IMG/VR virus record: IMGVR_UViG_3300017749_000125
Location: 1 to 24,493 of that record
Direction: 5' to 3' (one strand)
Length of the DNA: 24,493 bases
From: a virus
Within the stretch, counting starts at the first letter, position 1. Each line of letters opens with the position of its first letter. The notes below the pieces were generated by a model. That model was not told where the DNA came from. It did not search any database and saw nothing but the letters and a program-made list of their open reading frames with translations. Positions 6,525-13,611 of this stretch are shown here, in pieces. The position numbers and the translations under genes were made by a program.

Positions 6525-6539
6525 ACCGAAAGGATAGCC

Positions 6540-7397
6540 ATGACTAAGACACTCGACACACTCGTACAGGACATTTACTCGACCCTAGAAAAAGGTGTTG
6601 ATGTGTCTAACCCTTCAGTGCAAGAAGCACTGGACGAAGTTGGTAGCCTAGTGCGAGAGGCTACTGAGACTGTGCTTCGTGAGGGAGAGCGTACAGGTGC
6701 ATCTAACCTACGACTTTCTCAAATCGGAAAGCCAGACCGTCAAATCTGGTACGGAGTACAGGGTGAAGACGGAGAGCCTCTGAATGGACAGACCCGTATT
6801 AAGTTCCTGATGGGTCATGTTCTTGAGGCTCTCCTGATTTGCCTGACCAAAGTGTCTGGGCATACAGTCGAAGAGGCGCAGGACACCGTAGAGGTAGAGG
6901 GTGTGCTTGGACATCAGGACTGCGTGATTGATGGTGTGCTTACAGATATCAAGTCTGCCTCTGCATTTGGATTCAAGAAGTTCAAAGAGAACAGGCTGTC
7001 AGACGATGACCCGTTTGGGTACATCGCACAGATTAGTGCATACGCAACAAAGAACAACCGCAATGAGGCAGCATTCCTTGCTATTGATAAGAACAGTGGT
7101 GAGCTTGCAGTGACCCGTGTGCATGAGCTTGAGATGATTGATGCTCCTGCCCGTGTTCGCCACCTCAAGGGCATGGTTCAAAGTGAAACCGCCCCTGCTC
7201 GTTGCTACAATGATGCAAAGGATGGAGAGTCAGGCAACCGCAAGCTGGCGATTGGCTGTGTATTCTGTCCATACAAGAAGAAATGCTGGGCTGATGCCAA
7301 TGGTGGTGCTGGTCTTCGTGCATTCAAATATTCCAATGGCGTGCGGTACATGACGCAAGTAGCGAAGACACCGAATGTCGAAGAACTGGAGTTATGA
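6540..7397 (+). CDS. RecB/Cas4-like PD-(D/E)XK exonuclease
   Basis: This 285-residue protein has the RecB-nuclease motif series: GHVLE (92-96), GHQDCVID with Asp131, DIK (Asp136-Lys138) and QISAY (Gln164, Tyr168). Near the C-terminus four cysteines, C222, C240, C243 and C249 (CVFCPYKKKC), resemble the iron-sulfur cluster site of Cas4/AddB-type nucleases. It probably degrades DNA ends, supplying the recombination and host-DNA breakdown role that gp6 has in T7. ATG 6540 with AAAGGA upstream is chosen; earlier in-frame starts would lie inside the tRNA. Its end overlaps the resolvase start as ATGA. Confidence 0.85.
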   Translation: MTKTLDTLVQDIYSTLEKGVDVSNPSVQEALDEVGSLVREATETVLREGERTGASNLRLSQIGKPDRQIWYGVQGEDGEPLNGQTRIKFLMGHVLEALLICLTKVSGHTVEEAQDTVEVEGVLGHQDCVIDGVLTDIKSASAFGFKKFKENRLSDDDPFGYIAQISAYATKNNRNEAAFLAIDKNSGELAVTRVHELEMIDAPARVRHLKGMVQSETAPARCYNDAKDGESGNRKLAIGCVFCPYKKKCWADANGGAGLRAFKYSNGVRYMTQVAKTPNVEELEL

Positions 7398-7792
7398 AAA
7401 GAAAAAAATATAAACACGAATACAAATCCAATTCAGAATACGAGGCGGCACAACAGCTTCACAAATTAAAGATAGCCTTCGAGTACGAGAAAGACACGCT
7501 ACCATACGAGTGGCGTGAGGATAAGAAGTATACACCCGACTTCTTCTTACCCAATGGCGTTGTGCTTGAAGTGAAGGGGCGGTTCATGGCAGAGGACAGG
7601 AAGAAACACCTCTTTATTAAGAGCCAGTACCCAGACATAGACATTCGCTTTGTGTTTGACAATCCATATCGCAAGCTATACAAGGGCGGGAAGATGACCT
7701 ACGCAGACTGGTGTAACAAGTATGGCTATCAGTTCTGCAAATTAAATGAGGGCATTCCGCAAGAATGGCTTGACAAAGCAAATGTCAAATAG
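7394..7792 (+). CDS. T7 endonuclease I-like Holliday-junction resolvase
   Basis: This 132-residue protein closely matches T7 gp3, which cuts branched DNA during recombination and before packaging. The core KKYTPDFFLPNGVVLEVKG carries D49, E59 and K61, equivalent to T7 D55, E65 and K67. E15 is in the place of T7 E20. The next stretch, DRKKHLFIKSQYPDIDIRFV, also follows T7 (DRKKHLLIREQHPELDIRIV), as does KLYKGG. T7 gp3 is 149 residues, so this is essentially full length. It is coupled by ATGA to the exonuclease gene. Confidence 0.96.
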   Translation: MKRKKYKHEYKSNSEYEAAQQLHKLKIAFEYEKDTLPYEWREDKKYTPDFFLPNGVVLEVKGRFMAEDRKKHLFIKSQYPDIDIRFVFDNPYRKLYKGGKMTYADWCNKYGYQFCKLNEGIPQEWLDKANVK

Positions 7793-8114
7793 TAGAATAA
7801 CACTTCACTTGGACGAGTTCAGACCAGACTTGTCCTCGCCTGAACAGACACTGTATCTATGTGTCATACTGCAGGCATTACTTGATGCGACCAAGCAACC
7901 GTATAGAGGTGAGCCATCAGAAGCACGCATTGAAAGGGACAGGGCAACGGCATGGTTCTTTGCTTCCATAGGAACCACGGCACAGGACTTCGAGGAAGTA
8001 TGTACCAATGCAGGTGTTGACCCGAACTATATGAGAGACTTCGCCTACAAGGTGTTGCACACAGGAGAAATTGAGTATGTCAGAAAACGAATCAACGCAA
8101 TCCTTGGACACTAA
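7782..8114 (+). CDS. Hypothetical protein of a marine-phage type (110 aa)
   Basis: This 110-residue protein is acidic and helical with no membrane segment. It has a recognisable layout: SSPEQTLYLCVILQALLDA, then EARIERDRATAWFF and DFEEVCTNAGVDPNYMRDFA. The last part looks like a helix-turn-helix-like end (a hydrophobic helix, a turn with DP, then a basic helix). Similar small proteins are common in phages, often next to DUF3310, but the function is not known to me. ATG 7782 overlaps the resolvase gene by 11 bases and is preferred to the in-frame start at 7746. Confidence 0.7.
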   Translation: MSNSRITLHLDEFRPDLSSPEQTLYLCVILQALLDATKQPYRGEPSEARIERDRATAWFFASIGTTAQDFEEVCTNAGVDPNYMRDFAYKVLHTGEIEYVRKRINAILGH

Positions 8115-8352
8115 GTTCAAGCATTTTGAACAACCAGATGTCGTAAACAGCCCAACACACTACAACTTCAAGGGAATTGAAGCCATTGATGCTATTGAGG
8201 CCAGCATGACAGCCGAAGAATTTACAGGATATTTGAAGGGCAACTGCATGAAATACTTGTGGCGATACAAGTACAAGGGAAAGCCTGTGGAAGACCTAAA
8301 AAAATGTCAGTGGTATCTCAATAAGCTTATTGCTTCGTTGGAACAAGTGTAG
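8077..8352 (+). CDS. DUF3310 protein (SaV-like putative nucleotide kinase)
   Basis: This 91-residue protein has the full DUF3310 signature: NSPTHYNFKGIEAIDAIEAS, FTGYLKGNCMKYLWRYKYKG, then EDLKKCQWYLNKL. The family is widespread in phages and is often annotated as a SaV-like nucleotide kinase, although no P-loop is present in this sequence, so the enzymatic name is doubtful. Its place directly before thyX and the reductase supports a link to nucleotide metabolism. ATG 8077 lies inside the end of the previous gene, an overlap of 38 bases. A promoter for thyX overlaps its last codons. Confidence 0.88.
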   Translation: MSENESTQSLDTKFKHFEQPDVVNSPTHYNFKGIEAIDAIEASMTAEEFTGYLKGNCMKYLWRYKYKGKPVEDLKKCQWYLNKLIASLEQV

Positions 8353-8358
8353 TATAAT
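8330..8358 (+). promoter_or_regulatory. Sigma70-like promoter ahead of thyX
   Basis: A consensus TATAAT at 8353-8358 is preceded at exactly 17 bases by TTGCTT (8330-8335), a partial -35 match. Transcription would start near 8365, giving a very short leader before the thyX ATG at 8374. The GGAG at 8360-8363 could act as the ribosome-binding site only if the start lies slightly upstream. The -35 part overlaps the end of the DUF3310 gene. It would provide separate transcription of the nucleotide-synthesis block. Confidence 0.5.
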
Positions 8359-8373
8359 TGGAGTCTTCGACTA

Positions 8374-9051
8374 ATGAAAGTATCATTGATTGATTATATG
8401 GGCAGCGACCTTACAGTAGTAAACGCTGCCCGTGTTTCCTTTAACAAGGAATCAAAGCGGGTCAAGGTGGCTAATCACCACGACCTTTCAGAGAAAGACC
8501 AGAAGCTTATCAGTTACTTAGCTGAACACGCACACTGGTCGCCCTTCTCGCATTGCTTCTTGCAGTTTCGTATTGAAGCACCCCTATTTGTGGCACGACA
8601 GCTTATCAAGCACCAAGTGGGGTTGGCTTGGAATGAAGTCAGCCGCCGCTATGTGGACTATGAACCCAAGTTCTACATACCTAAGATGTGGAGAAAGCGT
8701 GCAGACAATGTAAAACAGGGGAGTGCAAGCGACAAAATACCGTATGACATTCGCTCATTCATGGAGCAGGCAATAAAGACATACGACAATATGCTTGAGG
8801 ATGGCGTAGCACCAGAGCTTGCACGCATGGTGTTACCGCAGAACATGTACACAGAGTGGTACTGGTCTGGTTCTCTGTATGCCTTTTCTCGTGTAGTTAA
8901 CCAACGTCTACACGACACGGCACAGAAGGAGACACGTGAGATTGCTGAAATGATTAGTCAGGAATGCTCACGATTTGATTTTAAATATAGCTGGAAAGCA
9001 CTAACTGGAGAGGAGCTACATGCCGATGACAAGGAATATGACTACGACTAA
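8374..9051 (+). CDS. thyX: Flavin-dependent thymidylate synthase ThyX
   Basis: This 225-residue enzyme makes dTMP from dUMP using FAD and methylene-tetrahydrofolate. It has the family layout: a VNAARVSF start region, HAHWSPFSHC (52-61), FVARQLIKHQ (72-81) and NEVSRRYVDY (87-96), and a MVLPQNMYTEWYW region near the C-terminal third. The signature normally written RHRxxSxNExSxRY reads KHQVGLAWNEVSRRY here, with both Arg replaced and one extra residue. I recall similar variants in phage ThyX proteins. It overlaps the reductase gene by 32 bases, so the two are probably co-translated. The protein ends in an acidic DDKEYDYD tail. Confidence 0.95.
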   Translation: MKVSLIDYMGSDLTVVNAARVSFNKESKRVKVANHHDLSEKDQKLISYLAEHAHWSPFSHCFLQFRIEAPLFVARQLIKHQVGLAWNEVSRRYVDYEPKFYIPKMWRKRADNVKQGSASDKIPYDIRSFMEQAIKTYDNMLEDGVAPELARMVLPQNMYTEWYWSGSLYAFSRVVNQRLHDTAQKETREIAEMISQECSRFDFKYSWKALTGEELHADDKEYDYD

Positions 9052-10945
9052 CCACCTACCAACCGATTACCAAACATTTATTGCTACATCTAGATACGCT
9101 AGATGGATTGAGGAAGAGAACCGAAGAGAGACATGGGCTGAAACAGTAGGCAGATTCATAGACAACATCGTGCGTCCCGCAGACATCGACACCAAAACAA
9201 TTAATGAAATCGAGGAAGCAATCCTCAACCTAGAGGTAATGCCTTCTATGCGTGCCTTGATGACAGCAGGCCAAGCGGCTGACCGTGACAACACATGTGT
9301 GTACAACTGTAGCTACCTGCCTGTTGACCACCCCCGTGCCTTTGACGAGGCTATGTTTATTCTTCTATGCGGTACAGGCGTAGGCTTTTCAGTCGAGCGT
9401 CAGGCAATACAGAAGCTACCGCAAGTACCCGAAGACCTCGCAGAGGTAGAAGATATTATTGTGGTACAGGATAGCAAGGAAGGCTGGGCAAAGAGTCTGC
9501 GTAAGCTTATCTCTCTGCTCTATGTAGGTGACATCCCCAAGTGGGACTTGTCGAAGATTAGACCTGCAGGCGCACGACTCAAGACATTTGGTGGGCGTGC
9601 CTCTGGACCAGAGCCGCTTAACGACCTGTTCAACTTTGTTGTAGGTAAGTTCAAAGGCGCAACTGGTCGCAAGCTCAACAGCGTTGAGTGTCACGACATC
9701 ATGTGTAAGATTGGCGAGGTTGTAGTTGTCGGCGGTGTACGCCGCAGTGCAATGATTAGCCTGTCCAATCTATCCGATGACCGTATGCGTCATGCCAAGT
9801 CGGGGCAGTGGTGGGAGAATGAGGGTCAACGTGCGTTGGCTAACAACTCTGTTGCCTACACTGAGAAGCCTGACATGGAAACATTCATGCGTGAGTGGAC
9901 AGCACTGGTCGAGTCTAAGTCTGGTGAGCGTGGCATCTTCAGCCGTGACGCAGCAGACAAACACGTTGAGCGTAATGGTCGCCGTGAAACTGGTAGAGAG
10001 TGGGGGACAAACCCGTGCAGTGAAATTATACTTCGTCCTTATCAGTTCTGTAATCTGACAGAGGTTGTGGTTCGCCCAACCGACACAGAGAAAACTTTAG
10101 CACGCAAAGTAAAGCTTGCTACAATTTTGGGTACGATTCAATCCACATATACACACATGCCGTATCTGCGGCCTGTATGGAAACGTAACACGGAAGAGGA
10201 AAGGCTGTTGGGTGTAAGCCTGACAGGTATTATGGACAATGAAATCACAAACAAACCGACTGCAAAAATACTTAATAAGTTGCGCCACGTTGCTGTACAG
10301 ACAAACAACGAGGTTGCACAGCAACTTGGAATTAGTGCATCTGCGGCCATCACTTGTGTCAAGCCTTCAGGTACTGTTTCGCAGCTTGTTGATAGTGCCT
10401 CTGGCATTCACGCTCGTCATAGCACGCATTATATTAGAACTGTACGAGGTGATAACAAAGACCCGTTGACGCAGTTCATGCAGGACGTAGGCATTCCTGC
10501 AGAGCCTTGCGTTATGAAACCTGAAAGCACGACAGTGTTTAGCTTTCCAGTGGCTTCACCTGACGGTGCGGTTACACGCAACGACATGACTGCGATTGAG
10601 CAACTTGAGTTGTGGAAGATGTATGCCCTTGAGTGGTGCGAACACAAGCCATCAGTGACCATCACAGTTCGTGACGAGGAGTGGCTCAAGGTTGGCGCAT
10701 GGGTATACGATAACTTTGACATCTGCTCTGGTGTATCCTTCCTGCCGCACAGTGACCACACCTATGCACAAGCACCTTATCAGGACTGTGACAAGGCTGT
10801 GTACACTGAGGCACTTAGTGCTATGCCCAAGTCAATCGACTGGTCAAGGCTTTCTGATTACGAGAAGGAAGACAACACGGCAGGTACACAAACACTGGCT
10901 TGCTCTGGTGATTCCTGTGAGGTCGTTGACCTAACTGCTGCCTGA
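9020..10945 (+). CDS. Adenosylcobalamin-dependent (class II) ribonucleotide reductase
   Basis: This 641-residue enzyme reduces ribonucleotides to deoxyribonucleotides with a B12-derived radical. NPCSEIIL holds N331, C333 and E335, with C344 eleven residues after C333. This is the exact spacing of N406, C408, E410 and C419 in Lactobacillus leichmannii reductase, so C333 is the likely thiyl radical site. The partner redox Cys is C93 or C97 (NTCVYNCSYL). A glycine-rich VVVVGGVRRSAM segment, CVKPSGTVSQL and a C-terminal CSGDSC shuttle pair also fit. It is about 100 residues shorter than the 739-residue Lactobacillus enzyme. AGGAG at 9011-9015 supports ATG 9020 or 9026. No intein is seen. Confidence 0.94.
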   Translation: MPMTRNMTTTNHLPTDYQTFIATSRYARWIEEENRRETWAETVGRFIDNIVRPADIDTKTINEIEEAILNLEVMPSMRALMTAGQAADRDNTCVYNCSYLPVDHPRAFDEAMFILLCGTGVGFSVERQAIQKLPQVPEDLAEVEDIIVVQDSKEGWAKSLRKLISLLYVGDIPKWDLSKIRPAGARLKTFGGRASGPEPLNDLFNFVVGKFKGATGRKLNSVECHDIMCKIGEVVVVGGVRRSAMISLSNLSDDRMRHAKSGQWWENEGQRALANNSVAYTEKPDMETFMREWTALVESKSGERGIFSRDAADKHVERNGRRETGREWGTNPCSEIILRPYQFCNLTEVVVRPTDTEKTLARKVKLATILGTIQSTYTHMPYLRPVWKRNTEEERLLGVSLTGIMDNEITNKPTAKILNKLRHVAVQTNNEVAQQLGISASAAITCVKPSGTVSQLVDSASGIHARHSTHYIRTVRGDNKDPLTQFMQDVGIPAEPCVMKPESTTVFSFPVASPDGAVTRNDMTAIEQLELWKMYALEWCEHKPSVTITVRDEEWLKVGAWVYDNFDICSGVSFLPHSDHTYAQAPYQDCDKAVYTEALSAMPKSIDWSRLSDYEKEDNTAGTQTLACSGDSCEVVDLTAA

Positions 10946-11130
10946 TGAGCAGCCCCTGTAAAGCAGATACGGGTGCAGATAGTTGTGAGCTAAGTAATGT
11001 TCACGACTTCTGCATCCACTGCGGGAGAACAACTGAAGACCTAACAAACTGGCAAAGCATGTCACATGAAAACAAAAAGCAGGCCAACATAAATGCAAAG
11101 AAAAGATTGAAAGGCTTGTGGCACAAGTAG
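10945..11130 (+). CDS. DUF1289-like small cysteine protein
   Basis: This 61-residue protein starts in a TGATG overlap with the reductase. It begins MSSPCKAD and has four cysteines: C5, C14, C23 and C26. The core FCIHCGRTTEDLTNWQSMS matches the DUF1289 pattern (C..CGRT..E...W..MS...K), a family of short bacterial proteins thought to bind metal or iron-sulfur. A basic helix follows (KKQANINAKKRLKGL). Lying between the reductase and its likely electron donor glutaredoxin, it may help redox chemistry of the reductase. The family call is good; the role is inferred only. Confidence 0.75.
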   Translation: MSSPCKADTGADSCELSNVHDFCIHCGRTTEDLTNWQSMSHENKKQANINAKKRLKGLWHK

Positions 11131-11138
11131 GAGACAAT

Positions 11139-11369
11139 ATGGCGTACAAGATTGAGATATATGGACAAAAATACTGTAGCTTTTGCGACAGAGCGAGGGT
11201 GTTGTGTGAGCAACGTGACCTTCCCTACACCTATTACGAGATAGGAGTTGATGTAGACTTGGGAGAGTTCTCAAGGCTCTTCCCTGACAAGAAGACAGTA
11301 CCACAAATTATGATTGATGGTAAATACATTGGGGGATTTTCTGAACTAAATGCGGAGTTAACATTATGA
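11139..11369 (+). CDS. Glutaredoxin
   Basis: This 76-residue protein has the thioredoxin fold of glutaredoxins: a first strand (YKIEIYGQ), the CSFC active site (C13, C16), KTVPQIMIDG with the cis-proline, and YIGGFSEL, the glutathione-binding GG. It most likely passes electrons to the C-terminal CX4C pair of the class II reductase just upstream. ATG 11139 is chosen because GGAG at 11130-11133 fits; the in-frame start at 11118 would overlap the previous gene. The end is coupled by ATGA to the next gene. Confidence 0.93.
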   Translation: MAYKIEIYGQKYCSFCDRARVLCEQRDLPYTYYEIGVDVDLGEFSRLFPDKKTVPQIMIDGKYIGGFSELNAELTL

Positions 11370-11566
11370 ATTTATTAGAGGCACTTACTAAAAAACTAGA
11401 AGGCGAGATTGCAGTAGCACAAGCCAATGTTGAAGTTTACTTAAATCAATCGGTTGGTATTGGAGAACACCCCGATGTTGTCGAAGCCATTGAAACACAG
11501 GTAGAAAAGATTGCCGCCGCCGATGAAAAGATTCAAACAATAAATAAATATTACGGTGCAGAATAG
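11366..11566 (+). CDS. Small coiled-coil protein (66 aa)
   Basis: This 66-residue acidic protein begins in an ATGA overlap with the glutaredoxin gene. It is nearly all helix with heptad-like hydrophobic spacing (LLEALTKKLEGEIAVAQANV and VVEAIETQVEKIAAADEKI) around a short linker, GIGEHPD. Similar small proteins occur in marine phages as far as I recall. It has no cysteines or membrane segment. The function is unknown. Confidence 0.7.
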   Translation: MNLLEALTKKLEGEIAVAQANVEVYLNQSVGIGEHPDVVEAIETQVEKIAAADEKIQTINKYYGAE

Positions 11567-11567
11567 T

Positions 11568-12083
11568 ATGACAAAGATTATTTTAAACGAGCTAGAAAAA
11601 AAGATTGCTCTTCTTATAGCAAAAAGCAGATACTATGGAAACAGAGGTAAACTTATAAACCAAAAACTTGTGGCTCAAAACCTATCTGGAATAGAACCCG
11701 ACATCATGGGTGCAGAATCAGAGCTTGCGGCATGTAAACTTCTTGATGTATATCCCACAGACTTGTTTACTCTTGGCACAAAAGGTGTTGCCTCTGGCCT
11801 AGAGATGGGAGATGTAGAATACAACGGACTCCGCATTGATGTAAAGACTACGCCGTGGCAAACAGGTTGTCTATTGTCAAACTCTAAAAACAAAAACATA
11901 GATGTGTTCATGTTAATGGTAGGTAAAAATGGCGATTATGAATGCCGTGGTGCAATACAGGCAGATACATTATATAATGATATAAACTTTGGTGACAATA
12001 ACGGCAAGTTTAAAAGGGCTTGTTGGTATCTGCAGCAAACAGAATTACAAGACTATAAAAAAGTTCTTGACTTAGCTGCATAA
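11568..12083 (+). CDS. Putative PD-(D/E)XK nuclease (171 aa)
   Basis: This 171-residue protein has a possible nuclease core: GAESELAAC with Glu50 in a helix, then Asp82 (MGDVEYNG) and LRIDVKTT with Asp91-x-Lys93. It is followed by a strand (IDVFMLMVG) and a late helix, which fits the PD-(D/E)XK order of elements seen in restriction-type and Holliday-junction enzymes. The N-terminal 40 residues form a basic helix. ATG 11568 follows the previous stop by one base. Its last codons overlap a strong promoter. It is an additional candidate nuclease of this phage and could act on host DNA or at recombination joints. Confidence 0.6.
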   Translation: MTKIILNELEKKIALLIAKSRYYGNRGKLINQKLVAQNLSGIEPDIMGAESELAACKLLDVYPTDLFTLGTKGVASGLEMGDVEYNGLRIDVKTTPWQTGCLLSNSKNKNIDVFMLMVGKNGDYECRGAIQADTLYNDINFGDNNGKFKRACWYLQQTELQDYKKVLDLAA

Positions 12084-12095
12084 TTTTCATATAAT
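12067..12095 (+). promoter_or_regulatory. Strong sigma70-like promoter for the glycan-modification block
   Basis: TTGACT at 12067-12072 and a perfect TATAAT at 12090-12095 are separated by exactly 17 bases. This is the best promoter match in the window. It overlaps the end of the preceding gene and would start transcription near 12102, exactly where a leader hairpin begins. It is placed to transcribe the glycosyltransferase and all plus-strand genes downstream of it. Confidence 0.75.
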
Positions 12096-12100
12096 ATAAG

Positions 12101-12158
12101 ATAAGCGGTGGGCAGAGTTCTTCAGTCCTTTCTCTCTCTCATGTCCACCGCACCTTAT
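12101..12158 (+). promoter_or_regulatory. Leader hairpin between promoter and glycosyltransferase start
   Basis: ATAAG (12101-12105) plus CGGTGG (12106-12111) can pair with CCACCG (12145-12150) and CTTAT (12154-12158), leaving only a three-base bulge (CAC). A short inner AGAG/CTCT pairing is also possible. The stem begins at the expected transcription start and closes four bases before the GGAG ribosome-binding site (12162-12165). It could protect the RNA 5' end or control access to that site. A pyrimidine run (TTTCTCTCTCTC) fills the loop. Pairing was done by eye. Confidence 0.5.
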
Positions 12159-12170
12159 ATTGGAGCAGTT

Positions 12171-12935
12171 ATGAAAAGAAGACCAGTTATTTATATTGGA
12201 TATGATGACCGTGACAGCAGAGCTTACGAAGTTCTGGAACACTCAATCCGTAAATACAATACAAAATACGACATCATCCCCCTGCTTGAGCCAGAGCTTC
12301 GGCGCATTGGCTTGTACCGCAGGGCTTCACGTGTGTTTGAACACGACCCGAAACAACGATATGATGTCTTCGACAACAAACCATTTAGTACAGACTTTAC
12401 ATTTACCCGTTTCTTGGTTCCTGCATTGAACCAGTATCAGGGTCTGGCATTGTTTATGGATGCTGACATGTTTGTGCGTGGTGACATCGAAGGTATCTTT
12501 GGCGTTTACGGTAAGCGAACAGACTTTGCTGTTCAGTGTATCAAGCACAAATATGAGCCACCCGAAGGAGCAAAGATGGACGGAGTTGCACAAACCCGCT
12601 ATCGTAGAAAAAACTGGTCTAGCTTTATGCTGTTCAACTGCTCCCACCCAAGCAACAAAAAGCTAACAGTTGATGCGGTCAACCTGCAAACAGGTTCTTG
12701 GCTGCACTCTTTTGGGTGGCTTGACGATGACGAGATTGGAGACATACATGAAGAATGGAATTGGCTTGACGGACACTCAAGCGAACATGTTGAGGCGAAG
12801 AATGCTCACTTTACGACAGGTGGTCCGTGGTTTAAAGACTGGAAACCGAAGCGACCTATTGACGAAGCGTACACAGAAGAATGGCTTGCCACTGAAAAAG
12901 AAATAACTACTCAGCTTATACTGGAGAATATGTAG
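12171..12935 (+). CDS. Glycosyltransferase with a GT-A fold (GT8-like)
   Basis: This 254-residue protein resembles retaining GT-A glycosyltransferases. An N-terminal strand (RPVIYIGYDDRDSRAYEVL) is typical of nucleotide-sugar binding. LALFMDADMFVRGDI holds the DxD metal-binding motif (Asp97, Asp99). The middle has SSFMLFNCSHPSNKKL, and the C-terminal part has AKNAHFTTGGPWF, reminiscent of the GT8-type acceptor side. ATG 12171 with GGAG at 12162-12165 is chosen over ATG 12141, which lies inside the leader hairpin. It is the first gene after the strong promoter. The sugar and acceptor are unknown. Confidence 0.82.
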   Translation: MKRRPVIYIGYDDRDSRAYEVLEHSIRKYNTKYDIIPLLEPELRRIGLYRRASRVFEHDPKQRYDVFDNKPFSTDFTFTRFLVPALNQYQGLALFMDADMFVRGDIEGIFGVYGKRTDFAVQCIKHKYEPPEGAKMDGVAQTRYRRKNWSSFMLFNCSHPSNKKLTVDAVNLQTGSWLHSFGWLDDDEIGDIHEEWNWLDGHSSEHVEAKNAHFTTGGPWFKDWKPKRPIDEAYTEEWLATEKEITTQLILENM

Positions 12936-13609
12936 TGGCGTTCTTACATAGCAACATACCCCACTTTAAATGCTGGGTACGCCGTGACTTCACGCACAAT
13001 CACGAAGCATATCACGGAGAGTTTCTACATGGCATGGCTGTCGGTGTTACGACAATGCCCAACAGATGCCTTAGTTTTCAGATTATATTTACAGGCATAT
13101 CTGCCGAAGGCGAAGAAGAAGATACGGTGCATGGCGGTGCAATGTGGGCAAGGATGCCTATCACAGGCTTGATGGGAGACATCCCTGTAGAAGATTGGCC
13201 TCAACAAATGGCAACGCACCAAGCACAGCCGTGGGATTGTGCATCACGAACACACTCTGTGTATACAATCGACAGAGCAACCCCCTGTCCTTGGCTTGTA
13301 AAGATTGATGGGGAGATGTACCCCGCCAAGTATCTATTCACTGTGGACTACACAGATAGCGAGATAGCTGATGACTCTGCACAACACAAACAAAGCCACG
13401 TGCTTTGCCTGCTGGACGCAGGTGAGTGGACAGGAAACATTGTTGCCCTACCTAACAACAGGGTTAGGGTCACGCATCCAGCCTGGTTTGTTACAGGTGA
13501 GGGTGCGCCAGACTTCAAGCCATCAGCACAAATACATTACAGCAAGAGCGACCTAGATTATACTCTTGATACTAACCAAATATTTAACAACCTATACTCA
13601 GAGGAATAA
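12935..13609 (+). CDS. Hypothetical protein within the glycan block (224 aa)
   Basis: This 224-residue protein starts with GTG 12935, which overlaps the previous TAG by one base; GGAG lies about nine bases upstream. It is rich in Trp, His and Asp and looks mostly beta (CLSFQIIFTG, GGAMWARMPITG, AKYLFTVDYTD, NIVALPNNRVRVTH). An FLHGMAVGVTTMP segment lies near the N-terminus. It has no signal peptide, membrane segment or glycosyltransferase DxD motif. Its place between two glycosyltransferase genes suggests a role in the same pathway or on the virion surface, but I do not recognise the family. Confidence 0.75.
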   Translation: MAFLHSNIPHFKCWVRRDFTHNHEAYHGEFLHGMAVGVTTMPNRCLSFQIIFTGISAEGEEEDTVHGGAMWARMPITGLMGDIPVEDWPQQMATHQAQPWDCASRTHSVYTIDRATPCPWLVKIDGEMYPAKYLFTVDYTDSEIADDSAQHKQSHVLCLLDAGEWTGNIVALPNNRVRVTHPAWFVTGEGAPDFKPSAQIHYSKSDLDYTLDTNQIFNNLYSEE

Positions 13610-13611
13610 TT

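Noticed and set aside
6495-6539. Start of the exonuclease gene inside the tRNA
   Set aside because: The tRNA is complete to its CCA, and ATG 6540 has its own AAAGGA site.
8077-8352. Naming the DUF3310 protein a proven nucleotide kinase
   Set aside because: No P-loop or other kinase motif is present; only the family name suggests it.
12108-12170. Glycosyltransferase starting at GTG 12108 or ATG 12141
   Set aside because: Both fall in the leader hairpin and lack a fitting ribosome-binding site; ATG 12171 has GGAG and begins with a typical first strand.
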